From: JBAVEL01 sp049587715
Lineage (GTDB): Bacteria > Bacteroidota > Ignavibacteria > UBA10030 > UBA6906
Direction: 5' to 3'
NCBI GenBank assembly: GCA_049587715.1
Contig: JBAVEL010000083.1
Span: 1-49,941, forward strand
Length of the DNA: 49,941 nt
Positions within the stretch are counted from its first letter, which is position 1. Each line of letters starts with the position of its first letter. Position numbers and translations under genes: made by a program. Under the pieces are notes generated by a model. The model was not told where the DNA came from. It worked only from the letters and a program-made list of their open reading frames with translations, and searched no databases. Positions 7,663-15,943 of this stretch are shown piece by piece.

Positions 7663-9153
7663 ATGGAGCGGGTGATAGCGGGCCGGTACGAGGTGGGGGA
7701 GCTGATCGGCCGGGGGGGGTCGTCTGCGGTGTACCGCGGGTACGACCGGAAGCTGGAGCAGGATGTGGCGGTGAAGCACATGTACGGTGTGGGGGAGGAC
7801 GAGGAAAGCCGGAGGGCGCGGGACCATGAGAGGCGGGTACACAGTGCGTTGAAGAGCAGCATGCACGTTGTACGATTGCTGGACCAGGTGGATGGGGAGG
7901 AGGGGTACTACCTGATCCTGGAGTTGATGGAACATTCGCTGGGGGTGTACCGTGAGCCGGTGGGGGTGGAGGAGGTGGTAAAGTGGCTGGAGGGATGTCT
8001 GGAGGGACTGGTGGAGATGCACGGGTGCGGGGTGGTGCACCGCGACATCAAGCCGAGCAACGTGTTTCTGGACCGGGCGGGGAACGTTCGAGTGGGGGAT
8101 TTCGGGGAGTCGAGTGTGGGGGGGAGCAGGAGTCTGAGGGCGTGGACGCCGGAGTACCTTGCACCGGAGGTGATCGAGGGCGGGAAGGGAGGAGTAGGTT
8201 CCGGGAGCGATCTGTACAGTCTGGGGTATGTGGGGTACCGGTTGTTGCTGGGTGAGGAAGGAATGCGGAGTGCCTTTCCGGAGGTATATGGGAAGGAGGG
8301 AGTGACGGCGGAGGGAGTGAAGCACCGGTGGATGCTGTGGCATACGAGCGGGGAGAGGACGGCGCCCCGGCTGAGGGATGTTCGGAGCGATGTTCCGGAG
8401 GGTATGTCGGAGTGGTTGGGGAGGATGGTGGAGAAGGATGTGGGGAAGAGGTGCGGGAGTGCAGAGGAAGCGCTGGCGGGGTTGAGAAGCCTGAGGGGTA
8501 GCGAGGGGAGGTCGGATGAGACCGGGGAGAAGCGGACATGCATGGACAGTGAGGAACGTGAGGGGAATGCAGAAGATCAAGCGAAGGCCACCGAGAAAGG
8601 GCAGAAAGCGAAGAGACCTGGAAAGAGCCGGGGCCTGAGGAACCGGGACCTTCTGATTATCTGGGGGGCGCTTTGCATCGGGATTGCGGGTTGGGGGGCC
8701 TGGGACCTTACCATCTTGAAGTCTCTTCTCCATCCGGTGCCACCGAATTCGATGGAAGCGGCGTTTCGGGCGGTGAGGTGGACCATGCTCAAGGGAGACG
8801 CCTCCGACACTCTCAAGGTGGGTGAATTCGTCTTCCTGGGTCCGGAAAAGGGGCCTACGGGATGGCCGAGGTGGGATCAGGATTGGAACTACGACTTGGA
8901 GCTTGTCGCACCCTACCGGATTCCCGAGGAGAATCTCCGTCTGCTGACTGCTGCTTTGGAGGCGGCATTCCCGGAGGACTCGGGAGTGGATCCGGGTGCC
9001 CACGGAGACGTCTGGGGAGCCCACCGTGTTCAATTATGGCCGTGGGATTCCTTCATACTCCTCTACCGGGGGTATTCCTACGTGAGCGGCGACTCGCTGG
9101 AAAACCCAGGACGATGTGTGATGGGGGTCACGTTCTGGCGCAAGCCATCGTAA
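7663..9153 (+). CDS. Membrane-anchored Ser/Thr protein kinase
   Basis: The ATG at 7663 is chosen because GAGGAG precedes it at 8-nt spacing. The 496-residue protein has an N-terminal eukaryotic-like kinase domain: glycine loop IGRGGSSAVY, Lys38 in VAVKHMY, catalytic HRDIKPSNV (Asp128), DFG at 146-148 and an APE motif. A charged linker follows, then one membrane segment near residues 329-350 and an outer domain of about 145 residues that I do not recognise. It would phosphorylate Ser/Thr in the cytoplasm in response to an outside cue. The FHA-tagged Tad ATPase two kilobases upstream is an obvious candidate reader or target. The kinase half is G-rich and C-poor on the coding strand, unlike the C-terminal half. 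Confidence 0.93.
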   Translation: MERVIAGRYEVGELIGRGGSSAVYRGYDRKLEQDVAVKHMYGVGEDEESRRARDHERRVHSALKSSMHVVRLLDQVDGEEGYYLILELMEHSLGVYREPVGVEEVVKWLEGCLEGLVEMHGCGVVHRDIKPSNVFLDRAGNVRVGDFGESSVGGSRSLRAWTPEYLAPEVIEGGKGGVGSGSDLYSLGYVGYRLLLGEEGMRSAFPEVYGKEGVTAEGVKHRWMLWHTSGERTAPRLRDVRSDVPEGMSEWLGRMVEKDVGKRCGSAEEALAGLRSLRGSEGRSDETGEKRTCMDSEEREGNAEDQAKATEKGQKAKRPGKSRGLRNRDLLIIWGALCIGIAGWGAWDLTILKSLLHPVPPNSMEAAFRAVRWTMLKGDASDTLKVGEFVFLGPEKGPTGWPRWDQDWNYDLELVAPYRIPEENLRLLTAALEAAFPEDSGVDPGAHGDVWGAHRVQLWPWDSFILLYRGYSYVSGDSLENPGRCVMGVTFWRKPS

Positions 9154-9190
9154 GACGGCTAGGGCCACTGTGCAGAAAGCGGAGATGACA

Positions 9191-10294
9191 ATGCCACACA
9201 CCGACATCTTCACGCATACCCTCCGGACTCTGCTCCGGCCGATCCAGCCGTTTCTGGAGGATGAGACGGTGAACGAGGTGCTGGTGAACGGGCCCGGGGA
9301 GATCTACATAGAGAGGCGCGGGGTGCTGGAGCTGACGGAGGCGCGCTTCCCCGACGGGGAGCGCCTCATGGCAGCATGCAGAAACATCGCGCAGTTCAGC
9401 GGAACCGCACTCGCGGAGGACACCCTGAGGGTGGATGCACGTCTTCCCGACGGATCCCGGGTCCACATGATGTTTCCACCCCTTGCCAAGAAGGGCATCT
9501 GCGTCGCCATCCGGAAGTTCTCCACCGACCGGCTGGGCATCAGGGCCCTGGTGGAGGGTGGGGCCCTCTCCCGGCAGGCCCTGGGCTACCTTCACTGGTG
9601 CATTCTCACCAAGAAGAACATCCTGGTTTCCGGAGGAACAAGTTCGGGGAAGACCACCCTATTGAACGCTCTCTCGGAGCTGATCCCGACCCAGGAACGG
9701 ATCATCACCATTGAAGACACATTTGAGCTGCAGCTCCAGCAGCCACACGTGGTACCCCTGGAGACGAGGATGAACGTGGAGTCGTGGCAGAAGCCGGTAA
9801 CGCTGCGGGACCTGTTTACCTCCTCCCTGCGGATGCGGCCGGACAGGATTATCATCGGGGAGCTGCGGGGGCCGGAGGCCCTGGATTTCCTGCAGGCAAT
9901 GATCTCGGGCCACGGCGGCTCCCTCTCCACCATTCACGCCGACACACCCGAAGACGCCCTGGAGAGACTCGCGACACTGGTGGCCCTCTCAAAGGTGGAG
10001 ATTCCCCCGGCTGCCGTTCGGGCACAGATCCGATCGGCGATTCATGTGGTTGTGCAGATGGCCAGGGATTTCAGGGGGAGGCGGGCGGTGACGGGAGTTG
10101 CAGAAGTGGAACGGGGGGGGGGCCGGGAGAAGGAAATCGGCCTCCAGATGCTGTTTCAGCTCCGTACGACGGGGGCGGACCCCCTCAGCACATCTCTGGA
10201 GTGGACGGGGAAACGGTCCCTGTTTCCGGCCGAGTTCGGGGGCTTGCCGGCTGACGTGGACTGGGCGCCTCTGCGGGAGATTCTTCCCCCGTAG
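9191..10294 (+). CDS. Second CpaF/VirB11-like secretion ATPase
   Basis: The ATG at 9191 has GGAG six bases before it. Alternatives at 9170 (GTG) and 9185 (ATG) add only a few residues. The 367-residue protein is a compact type II/IV secretion ATPase: N-terminal domain with VNEVLVNGPGEIYIERRG, Walker A GGTSSGKTT (Lys154), TIEDTFELQLQ, LRMRPDRIIIGELRGPEA and a His box (STIHADTPEDALERL). It lacks the FHA domain and long N-terminal extension of the first ATPase. Two ATPases in one Tad locus may mean separate extension and retraction or assembly roles, which is inference. It is tail-to-tail with the minus-strand Tad genes, only 7 nt apart. Confidence 0.93.
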   Translation: MPHTDIFTHTLRTLLRPIQPFLEDETVNEVLVNGPGEIYIERRGVLELTEARFPDGERLMAACRNIAQFSGTALAEDTLRVDARLPDGSRVHMMFPPLAKKGICVAIRKFSTDRLGIRALVEGGALSRQALGYLHWCILTKKNILVSGGTSSGKTTLLNALSELIPTQERIITIEDTFELQLQQPHVVPLETRMNVESWQKPVTLRDLFTSSLRMRPDRIIIGELRGPEALDFLQAMISGHGGSLSTIHADTPEDALERLATLVALSKVEIPPAAVRAQIRSAIHVVVQMARDFRGRRAVTGVAEVERGGGREKEIGLQMLFQLRTTGADPLSTSLEWTGKRSLFPAEFGGLPADVDWAPLREILPP

Positions 10295-10301
10295 GACCGC
10301 T

Positions 10302-11204
10302 CTATGGGACGGAGAGGGGCGTGTCTCCGAACGGGGATCCCGATCCCTGATAGCTGAACAGGGCGATGCTCCCCCCCCCTCCGCTGTCCTCCAGACAGGA
10401 AAAGGTCAGGGCGGCGATGCCGCCATTCCGCCTGACGAGCACCACCACTCCGCCTTCTGCCTGCGCTTCCCTGTTCCAGCCGCTTTCGGCCAGCCTCCTC
10501 AGGTAGAATGACCGTACGCTGTCGGCGGGGCAGGGAAGACGGAGCGCCCAGATTCCCGACGATCTTCCGTCTCCCCTCAGGTCCAGCACAACCCACCCGT
10601 CCGTGCAGGGAACGGGTGGGTCTCCTCCGGGAGTGGGCAGGGGCTGGCCCCCGGCGGCGCGAAGCAGGGCGTACAGGTCCAGGAGCCCCGGTGTCCGGGC
10701 AGTGCTGACCCCTACAGAGGAGTCGGCCTCGCGGTAGGCGATAGCCGTGCTGTTGGTGATCCCGAGCCAAGCCCGCCCCATGGAGTCGGATCCCGCTCCG
10801 CTACGGCTGCGATAGACCCGGGTAACCCCTACAAAACCCCGGTCTTGTTCCTTCAGCCATTCCACCACCGGCTCCCCGACCGGGGCGAGCGAATCCGGGG
10901 CGGAGGAACCGCCGATGCCAGGGTCCGCTGCGGTCCAGTCCGCCCGGAGTGAGTCAAGCACGGATGAAACGGAGCCCCCCGTGTGAAAAGAGCCGTTCTC
11001 AAATCCCACGCCGTTGATGCTCATGAGGCCGGCCAGCACCCTTCCCCCGGCCAGCACTCCCTCCGGGTCGGGCAATGCAGAGGCGGCGGTCGAATCGGCC
11101 CCGCAGTTGCATGTCTTTCCCCTTCTCACAAGCAGAGCATATCCGCCCAGGAGGATCAGCACGGTGAGGAGGATTCTGGCGGCATTGAGCAGAAGGGGCT
11201 TCAT
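10302..11204 (-). CDS. Membrane-anchored protein of the Tad locus, unknown function
   Basis: I do not recognise this 300-residue protein. It has one N-terminal membrane segment (ARILLTVLILLGGYALLV, residues about 9-26) followed by a CNCG motif, and a long extracytoplasmic part rich in Ser, Gly and Asp. Its ATG overlaps the stop of the preceding small gene (ATGA), so it is translationally coupled and is the last gene of the minus-strand pilus operon. Position and topology suggest a pilus-associated or pseudopilin-assembly role, which is inference only. Confidence 0.75.
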   Translation of the reverse strand: MKPLLLNAARILLTVLILLGGYALLVRRGKTCNCGADSTAASALPDPEGVLAGGRVLAGLMSINGVGFENGSFHTGGSVSSVLDSLRADWTAADPGIGGSSAPDSLAPVGEPVVEWLKEQDRGFVGVTRVYRSRSGAGSDSMGRAWLGITNSTAIAYREADSSVGVSTARTPGLLDLYALLRAAGGQPLPTPGGDPPVPCTDGWVVLDLRGDGRSSGIWALRLPCPADSVRSFYLRRLAESGWNREAQAEGGVVVLVRRNGGIAALTFSCLEDSGGGGSIALFSYQGSGSPFGDTPLSVP

Positions 11205-11487
11205 GTGGGGGTGTTCCGCATGAGACGCCGGAGCTCCACCTCGTTATGAGGGCTTCCAGAGAGAGGCATGCTGGAGCAGTTCGAGCAAATCCCGGCTGCA
11301 GTATTCAAACCCAAGTCCTGTGACATGCCCGCGGTCTCATTCCGAAAGCGCCAAACGAAGAGAAGGGTGACGAAGCAAATCGGCAGGACACTAAGGCCCA
11401 CCGCGAGAAGAATTCGGGTAACCCCCCTCCCATGTCCGCACTAAAACGCCAGAGCGCGGCCGCCGGCCTGCGCGCCGGTTTTCTCAT
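11201..11487 (-). pseudogene. Small Tad-operon membrane protein with a -1 frameshift at a G6 run
   Basis: The start ATG (11487-11485) overlaps the upstream tadE stop as ATGA, and the stop (11203-11201) overlaps the next start as ATGA. These two points lie in different reading frames. The frames meet at a run of six G (11422-11427; GGGAGGGGGGTT on the minus strand). One extra G or a -1 slip joins a basic N-terminus (MRKPARRPAAALWRF) to a membrane helix (RILLAVGLSVLPICFVTLLF) and a tail with CSNC. The repaired protein would be about 95 residues. It may be a sequencing error, transcriptional slippage or a real lesion. Without repair only a GTG start at 11401 gives the second half. Confidence 0.65.
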
Positions 11488-12074
11488 AATCCAAGCTCCT
11501 CGAAGAAGCGGGTAACCCGCCTCCTGATCAGGCCCACGTAGCCGCCCGGCATCTCGGCATACCTCCAGTCGGAGGCAGCCAGGTATACGCTGTCTGTGAG
11601 AGTGCCGTGAGCTTCAGGCCAGAAAAAGGCGGGGCGGAATTCCACGGAGGCCACAGCCCAGGTCTTTCCCCGGGCTCCGTTTATGACCCCCACCATCTCC
11701 TGCCACATGCCCCCGTCGAGGTCCGGAGGGGGTGTTCCCGGGGTATGCTGCCGGTCCCCCTCCTGGGGCTCCGCCTCGCGCCGATGCGGTGCCTCCACCT
11801 GGAAGCCGGACTCTCTCTCGCCGAAGAAGATCCGCCGGAGGACCTCCTCCCCTTCATAGGAGTAGGCGGATGCGGCCTCACTTTCCCCACGCAACCCTAG
11901 GTGTTCGTAGTAGCGGCCGTAGTCATCCAGAACGAGACACTTGGAGGCAAGGATGGTTCTGGATTCAAAGTAGTAGAGATCGCCGGTGAGGGTGATGAGG
12001 GCCAGCAAAAGAACGATGAGCGGAAGGAGCATCAGCAACTCCATTGTGGCATGGCCGTCTTCGTTCAGGAACAT
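11484..12074 (-). CDS. tadE: TadE-like pseudopilin
   Basis: A 196-residue protein whose N-terminus has the TadE pattern: a short leader, G-HATME with Glu at +5 after the Gly, and then a continuous hydrophobic stretch (LLMLLPLIVLLLALITL). Prepilin peptidase would cut after Gly7. The rest is a charged extracytoplasmic domain. It lies 9 nt downstream of the TadG-like gene and overlaps the following small gene by ATGA. TadE-family pseudopilins are needed for Flp pilus formation in other bacteria. Confidence 0.82.
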   Translation of the reverse strand: MFLNEDGHATMELLMLLPLIVLLLALITLTGDLYYFESRTILASKCLVLDDYGRYYEHLGLRGESEAASAYSYEGEEVLRRIFFGERESGFQVEAPHRREAEPQEGDRQHTPGTPPPDLDGGMWQEMVGVINGARGKTWAVASVEFRPAFFWPEAHGTLTDSVYLAASDWRYAEMPGGYVGLIRRRVTRFFEELGL

Positions 12075-12083
12075 GGCGGGCTC

Positions 12084-13799
12084 TCAGTGGTGGTTGACCG
12101 CGGAAAGGCCCGAGAGAAGCAGATCCCGGAGGTTCGCCAGCATGTCGCCCCCGATCTGCTGGTCCCCGGTCAGGGACGAGGCGGCCTCCTCCAGCCAGGC
12201 CACCGCCTGCTCCAGTTTGTCCGCGGGTACAAGCTTCACATGCCAGTCCTGAGTGAAGAGGTCGGCGGCCGTGGGGTTGTGGACGAGAACCTGAGCGTAC
12301 CCCACGAAGGCCAGGCGGTTGGGATTGGAGAGGACGGTCTCGAAGGGGAGTGTGCGCTTCGGCTTGTAGGCAACGGCCAGAAAGGAAAGCCGTTTTGCCA
12401 GTTCACGGATATCGTTCGTTGTGAAAACGGTGGGCCCGGGAAGAGAGGAACGTTGGGTTTCCCTGAGGGGGTTCTCTTCTTCCCCTCCATCGGCCCGCCC
12501 CGTCTTCGCAAAGATGAACCGATATTGCTCGATGTGGTGCGTGTATGTGATTACCTCTCCGCCGGAGTGCACAGTCCGAACGACCCTCCTCCACAGGCCG
12601 TCGCCCAGATCCCGGAAGCCCATGTTGCTGAGGAGACTTGTCCCCAACCCGTGCAGAAACCTCTTGGAGACCCATCCGTTGCCGTACACGGAAGAGCCCG
12701 ACAGATATCCCGGGCATTCCAGCTCGGCAGGAGGAGCCCGCTCGAAGTCGTCGTTCTCCTCGGTCCTGCCCAGGCAATCGAGCGGGGTGTCGAGGAGCAG
12801 GATATCCTCGCCGGGGTCTCGTTCCTCTGTGGGGCCGAAGTCCGCTTTGGTCCGGATCCAGCATGAGGAGTGGACACGGGGTGCCTGTGTGGCCTTCTCG
12901 TAGTCGAATGTGATGTTGTAATACGCCTCCTGCGGTTCTTCGGTGCAGCCCTCGCAGACTTCTCTGAAGGAGGCGTTCGTGAAGTACTTGAACGTGTAGG
13001 GCCCCCCCACGACCATCAGGGGCCAGAACAGGTGCCGGACCTGGTTCATCCGCTTCTTGAGGGGACCCTCGTTCAGGTCGTACTCCAGCAGCGGTGTGTA
13101 CCCCCGGTGATGCTCGGCCCGCGACCCGTTCATGGTGGGATCGCAGAGGTGGCAGAAGGTGGTTTCGGCAACCGGCAGGGCGGTCCCGGGATAGGGAAGG
13201 AGCAGGGCGAAGGAGGCCTTGTTCCGCCGGGCCGTCAGCCATGCGTCTCCCTCTCCAATCGCAGGATAGGTGAACACGATGGCTTTGTTCATGTACTTGA
13301 GGGCCTGGAGCACCCTCCAGAGGGAGAGGGGGGAAGTCTCGGAAATGAGGTTCTCGTACATGGGCATGGTGACCATCGGCTTCAGGAACCAGGTCTTGTA
13401 GTGCCAGGCGGGGAAGACAACCGTCGCGCAGAACGCTGCAGCGTATGGATTCAGGCTCGCGGCGAGACACCCATCGTGTAAACCGTCCAATGCCGGTTCG
13501 GTCTTGAGCACCGTGTGCCTTGCGCCGCGCAGCACCAGGATCCAGGCCAGCGTTTCGGTCATCGCGACATTGTTCATCGAGATGTGGTTCAAGGTGCGGG
13601 CCACCCAGGCACCTCCTGAGAGGGCGCTCATGTCTGCGGCCGTCTGGACATGGAGCTTGTCCTCAATGACCATGCCCGTGCTGATGTTGAGCATGAGGAC
13701 GGCAAGGGCGAGAAACACCAGGAACAGGAAGAGCAGGAGAATCTGGCCGGATTCATCACGGTGCATGCGGCTCTGCGGGCTGCGTCTACTCGTCCGCAT
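12084..13799 (-). CDS. tadG: TadG-like pilus assembly protein
   Basis: The 571-residue product begins with the TadG-type N-terminal module: RDESGQILLLFLFLVFLALAVL and then a segment with QTAADMSALSGG, the signature of the putative Flp pilus-assembly TadE/G-like family. A long extracytoplasmic domain follows. I could not see a clear von Willebrand A motif, which many TadG proteins carry. The start overlaps the end of the upstream tadE-like gene by 14 nt. An internal Met (residue 12) could also serve as the start. Confidence 0.8.
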   Translation of the reverse strand: MRTSRRSPQSRMHRDESGQILLLFLFLVFLALAVLMLNISTGMVIEDKLHVQTAADMSALSGGAWVARTLNHISMNNVAMTETLAWILVLRGARHTVLKTEPALDGLHDGCLAASLNPYAAAFCATVVFPAWHYKTWFLKPMVTMPMYENLISETSPLSLWRVLQALKYMNKAIVFTYPAIGEGDAWLTARRNKASFALLLPYPGTALPVAETTFCHLCDPTMNGSRAEHHRGYTPLLEYDLNEGPLKKRMNQVRHLFWPLMVVGGPYTFKYFTNASFREVCEGCTEEPQEAYYNITFDYEKATQAPRVHSSCWIRTKADFGPTEERDPGEDILLLDTPLDCLGRTEENDDFERAPPAELECPGYLSGSSVYGNGWVSKRFLHGLGTSLLSNMGFRDLGDGLWRRVVRTVHSGGEVITYTHHIEQYRFIFAKTGRADGGEEENPLRETQRSSLPGPTVFTTNDIRELAKRLSFLAVAYKPKRTLPFETVLSNPNRLAFVGYAQVLVHNPTAADLFTQDWHVKLVPADKLEQAVAWLEEAASSLTGDQQIGGDMLANLRDLLLSGLSAVNHH

Positions 13800-14505
13800 T
13801 CACGCCTCCTCCCAGGCCCGGAAAGGCCTCTTCGCCGTTGTTGGGGAGTGCGGCCGAGTCGGCGAGCGTGATGAAGGGCTCCATGACCGTGAGCGGACCG
13901 GGAATGTCGGGGTAGTAGCGGTGCGCAACGGTGACAACAACGAGTTCGCGCGGCTCGTAGGCGGTTCCTCCGCCCGCGGGAGGACGGACGGAAACGGTCG
14001 TCAGATTCAGGGAATTGCCGAGCTTTCGGTAGATCCGGGCGGGCATGGACCCCGTTACTTCCTCAGGGAGGTAGCGGAGGAGAAGGTCCGTCCATGTCTG
14101 TTCACCGATTCCCTGCTGCATCCCTTCCACGCCGTTCTGCCTCGAGCCGGTGGGAGCCAGCGGCAGACATGCAATTGCGGCCGCCATATGGATGTGGTAC
14201 ATTTTGGAGGGCTGATCCCCGGAGCTCCCCCCCTCCTCCCCGCAGTCCCCGTTGCTCGAGTAGCAGGTGATCTCGTTGGCCGGCTCCCCCCTTCCTTCCG
14301 AGGGTATCCAGACGACGGCGCTTCGCACAGCGCAGCTTGCGGCATATTGCACGAGCATGCGGGCGTGGAAGAGAAGGGCAAGCTGGGCGATCGTCAGAGC
14401 AGCGAGAAGGAACATGAAGAACGAAACGGCGAATTCGAGCGAGGAGGAAGCCCCCGTGTCGGAGTGCAGGCGGGTAATGAAACGACCCTGTCCGGGACGG
14501 GTCAT
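13786..14505 (-). CDS. TadE-like pseudopilin (longer paralogue)
   Basis: A 239-residue protein. After a short charged leader it has TGASSSLEFAVSFFMFLLAA, a prepilin-like site with Glu six residues after the Gly, leading into a long hydrophobic helix. This is the TadE/TadF arrangement. The rest is extracytoplasmic with several Cys. It lies 15 nt after the prepilin peptidase gene and overlaps the TadG-like gene, so it belongs to the same operon. Whether it is TadE or TadF cannot be decided from sequence alone. Confidence 0.78.
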   Translation of the reverse strand: MTRPGQGRFITRLHSDTGASSSLEFAVSFFMFLLAALTIAQLALLFHARMLVQYAASCAVRSAVVWIPSEGRGEPANEITCYSSNGDCGEEGGSSGDQPSKMYHIHMAAAIACLPLAPTGSRQNGVEGMQQGIGEQTWTDLLLRYLPEEVTGSMPARIYRKLGNSLNLTTVSVRPPAGGGTAYEPRELVVVTVAHRYYPDIPGPLTVMEPFITLADSAALPNNGEEAFPGLGGGVNADE

Positions 14506-14520
14506 CTCTGTTCCCTCATG

Positions 14521-15048
14521 CTAGACGAGATGGAGCGTGGCGAGGATGCCGAGCAACGCGAAGAGCCCCAGCGGAACCCGGCGCTTGAGTGCAGTGCTTC
14601 CGGAAAGGACAGGGGCTGTGCGCGGGTTCCGGGTGAGATGTGCCCGGACCCAGCGGAACAGATCGGACAGAAACACCCTGTCCCACACCAGGGTGAGAAG
14701 CGCGTAGATCAGGGAGAAGCCGAACGTCCAGAGCAGGAAGTGCAGGATGTAGGGAAAGCCGCCAAGCGCCCCCACGGCGCCAAAGAGCTTGGCATCCCCC
14801 CCCCCGATCAAACCCCTCAGCGAGGCAAAGGCAAAAGGGACAAGGCCGACCAGCAGCCCCAGAACGGCGAAGATTTCGGGGACCCAGTTGCCTCCGGCAT
14901 GAAGCACGAGACCCAGAACCATGGCGGGGTAGGTGACGAGATTATAGATCTTCCCTGACTTTGTGTCCGTTGCGGCGCAGAGTATTCCCAGGGCGAGAAG
15001 GGCAAAGTGCGCCCAGGACCAGGAGATGTTCCCCAAGGGGTGGGGCAC
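14521..15048 (-). CDS. tadV: Prepilin peptidase, TadV/CpaA type (A24 family)
   Basis: A 175-residue polytopic membrane aspartyl protease. The two catalytic aspartates are visible: Asp28 in ATDTKSGKIYN and Asp85 in the GGGDAKL motif. It lacks the N-terminal methyltransferase domain of PilD-type enzymes, as expected for TadV/CpaA. It would cut the leaders of the Flp pilins and the TadE-like pseudopilins encoded on either side. The start is a GTG immediately after the stop of the pilin-like gene (TGAGTG), indicating coupled translation. Confidence 0.92.
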   Translation of the reverse strand: MPHPLGNISWSWAHFALLALGILCAATDTKSGKIYNLVTYPAMVLGLVLHAGGNWVPEIFAVLGLLVGLVPFAFASLRGLIGGGDAKLFGAVGALGGFPYILHFLLWTFGFSLIYALLTLVWDRVFLSDLFRWVRAHLTRNPRTAPVLSGSTALKRRVPLGLFALLGILATLHLV

Positions 15049-15321
15049 TCAGCAACTTACCCAGCCCGAAGGGCAGACCCTGGTAAACACTTCACAGACG
15101 GCGGTTGCCACTTGATCGAGCTTTATGTTCTTCAATCCCTCCACGATCTGGGTGCCGAGCCCGCACATGATAATCATGACGACTGCAATGATCGGAAGCG
15201 CAATAAGAACGATCTGCAGAAGTTGCGGAACCATGCCTCCATTGCCCCGCTCATCACCGTGAAAAGCAGCCAGCCAGCCGCCATGCCGGGATGGCTCTGT
15301 GGGGAGGGTAGCCGAGGTCAT
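15049..15321 (-). CDS. Small Cys-rich pilin-like protein
   Basis: A 90-residue protein with a good Shine-Dalgarno (AAAGGAG), a hydrophilic leader, Gly28-Gly29, and a pilin-length hydrophobic helix (MVPQLLQIVLIALPIIAVVM). Size and position between flp and the prepilin peptidase argue for a Flp-family pilin or minor pilin. It lacks the usual Glu at +5. It has four cysteines (53, 76, 83, 90), including the last residue, which is unusual for Flp pilins and would allow disulfide links. The family call is an inference from topology and context. Confidence 0.65.
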   Translation of the reverse strand: MTSATLPTEPSRHGGWLAAFHGDERGNGGMVPQLLQIVLIALPIIAVVMIIMCGLGTQIVEGLKNIKLDQVATAVCEVFTRVCPSGWVSC

Positions 15322-15352
15322 GACGGGTGGCTCCTTTCAGATGGTGGGTTCT

Positions 15353-15580
15353 CTACGGGAATGGGACCGACACGACGACAGCCATGAGCCGGAAGTAGTC
15401 CTTGAGAATGTCGAGCAGGATGTTGCCCAGGAACGCGAGAGGGAGAACAATAAGGCCCACCACCATGATCTCCTCGATCATAGTGGCTCCGGATTCGCCG
15501 GGGAGGAGGTTCCGAAACAGCGCCCGGCTCGTCCGGCACCAGAGTGTCCTGTCCACAAGCGCGGCCCTGAAGTGTTGCAT
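15353..15580 (-). CDS. flp: Flp-type pilin
   Basis: A 75-residue preprotein with the Flp signature GESG-ATMIEEIMVVGLIV. Cleavage after Gly31 would leave Glu at +5 (Glu at +6 replaces the usual Tyr), followed by the hydrophobic assembly helix. The ATG at 15580 has no strong Shine-Dalgarno, but a promoter at 15605-15633 would start transcription only about 18 nt upstream of it, which rules out longer versions of the frame. It is the first gene of the minus-strand pilus operon and most likely the major pilin. Confidence 0.85.
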   Translation of the reverse strand: MQHFRAALVDRTLWCRTSRALFRNLLPGESGATMIEEIMVVGLIVLPLAFLGNILLDILKDYFRLMAVVVSVPFP

Positions 15581-15604
15581 GAAGATGGAACCGGATCCAC
15601 ATGG

Positions 15605-15633
15605 AATATAGCACGAGGAAGCCCCAAACGCAA
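15605..15633 (-). promoter_or_regulatory. Promoter of the Flp pilin operon
   Basis: On the minus strand TTGCGT (15633-15628) and TATATT (15610-15605) are 17 bp apart. The predicted start near 15598 gives a very short leader before the pilin ATG at 15580. Confidence 0.55.
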
Positions 15634-15943
15634 ACCTTCGACCCGAGGAGCACCCGGTCAAAGGTCCCTCCAGAACCTGGGGGTCTGTACACGGCGGCCG
15701 GCCCCTGCCCGGGGGAGGGCGGACCAACCGGTCATTGAGGCCCCCCGGGGGGAGCCGGGCCGGGCGCAGAGGGGGACGGGGTCGCCGCCTCCTGCCGCTT
15801 GACTCTGGTCTGCAGGTTCCCTACCATCACGCGGGCGGCCTCCCGGCCCGGGGGAAACGCATCCCCCGGGGGATTCATCCGTACACTATCACGGGACCCG
15901 GCGAAGATCCCGGGGATTCATCACAAGACAGAAAGGAACCCCC
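15634..15943. other. Intergenic region between divergent pilin operon and TM2 gene
   Basis: Apart from the plus-strand promoter at 15799-15827, it contains a perfect CCCCCCGGGGGG palindrome at 15741-15752. A similar palindrome lies at 31528-31539. I see no gene. Confidence 0.5.
15799..15827 (+). promoter_or_regulatory. Putative promoter of the TM2 protein gene
   Basis: TTGACT (15799-15804), a 17-bp spacer, and TACCAT (15822-15827). It would give a leader of about 110 nt before the ATG at 15944. Confidence 0.45.

Noticed and set aside
7573..9033. A 486-codon minus-strand frame opposite the kinase
   Set aside because: Pro/His/Leu-rich with no motif; it is produced by the strong G bias of the kinase coding strand.
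13504..14958. A 484-codon plus-strand frame across the tadE and prepilin peptidase genes
   Set aside because: The minus-strand genes have clear pilin and GGGD motifs and coupled starts; this frame has none.
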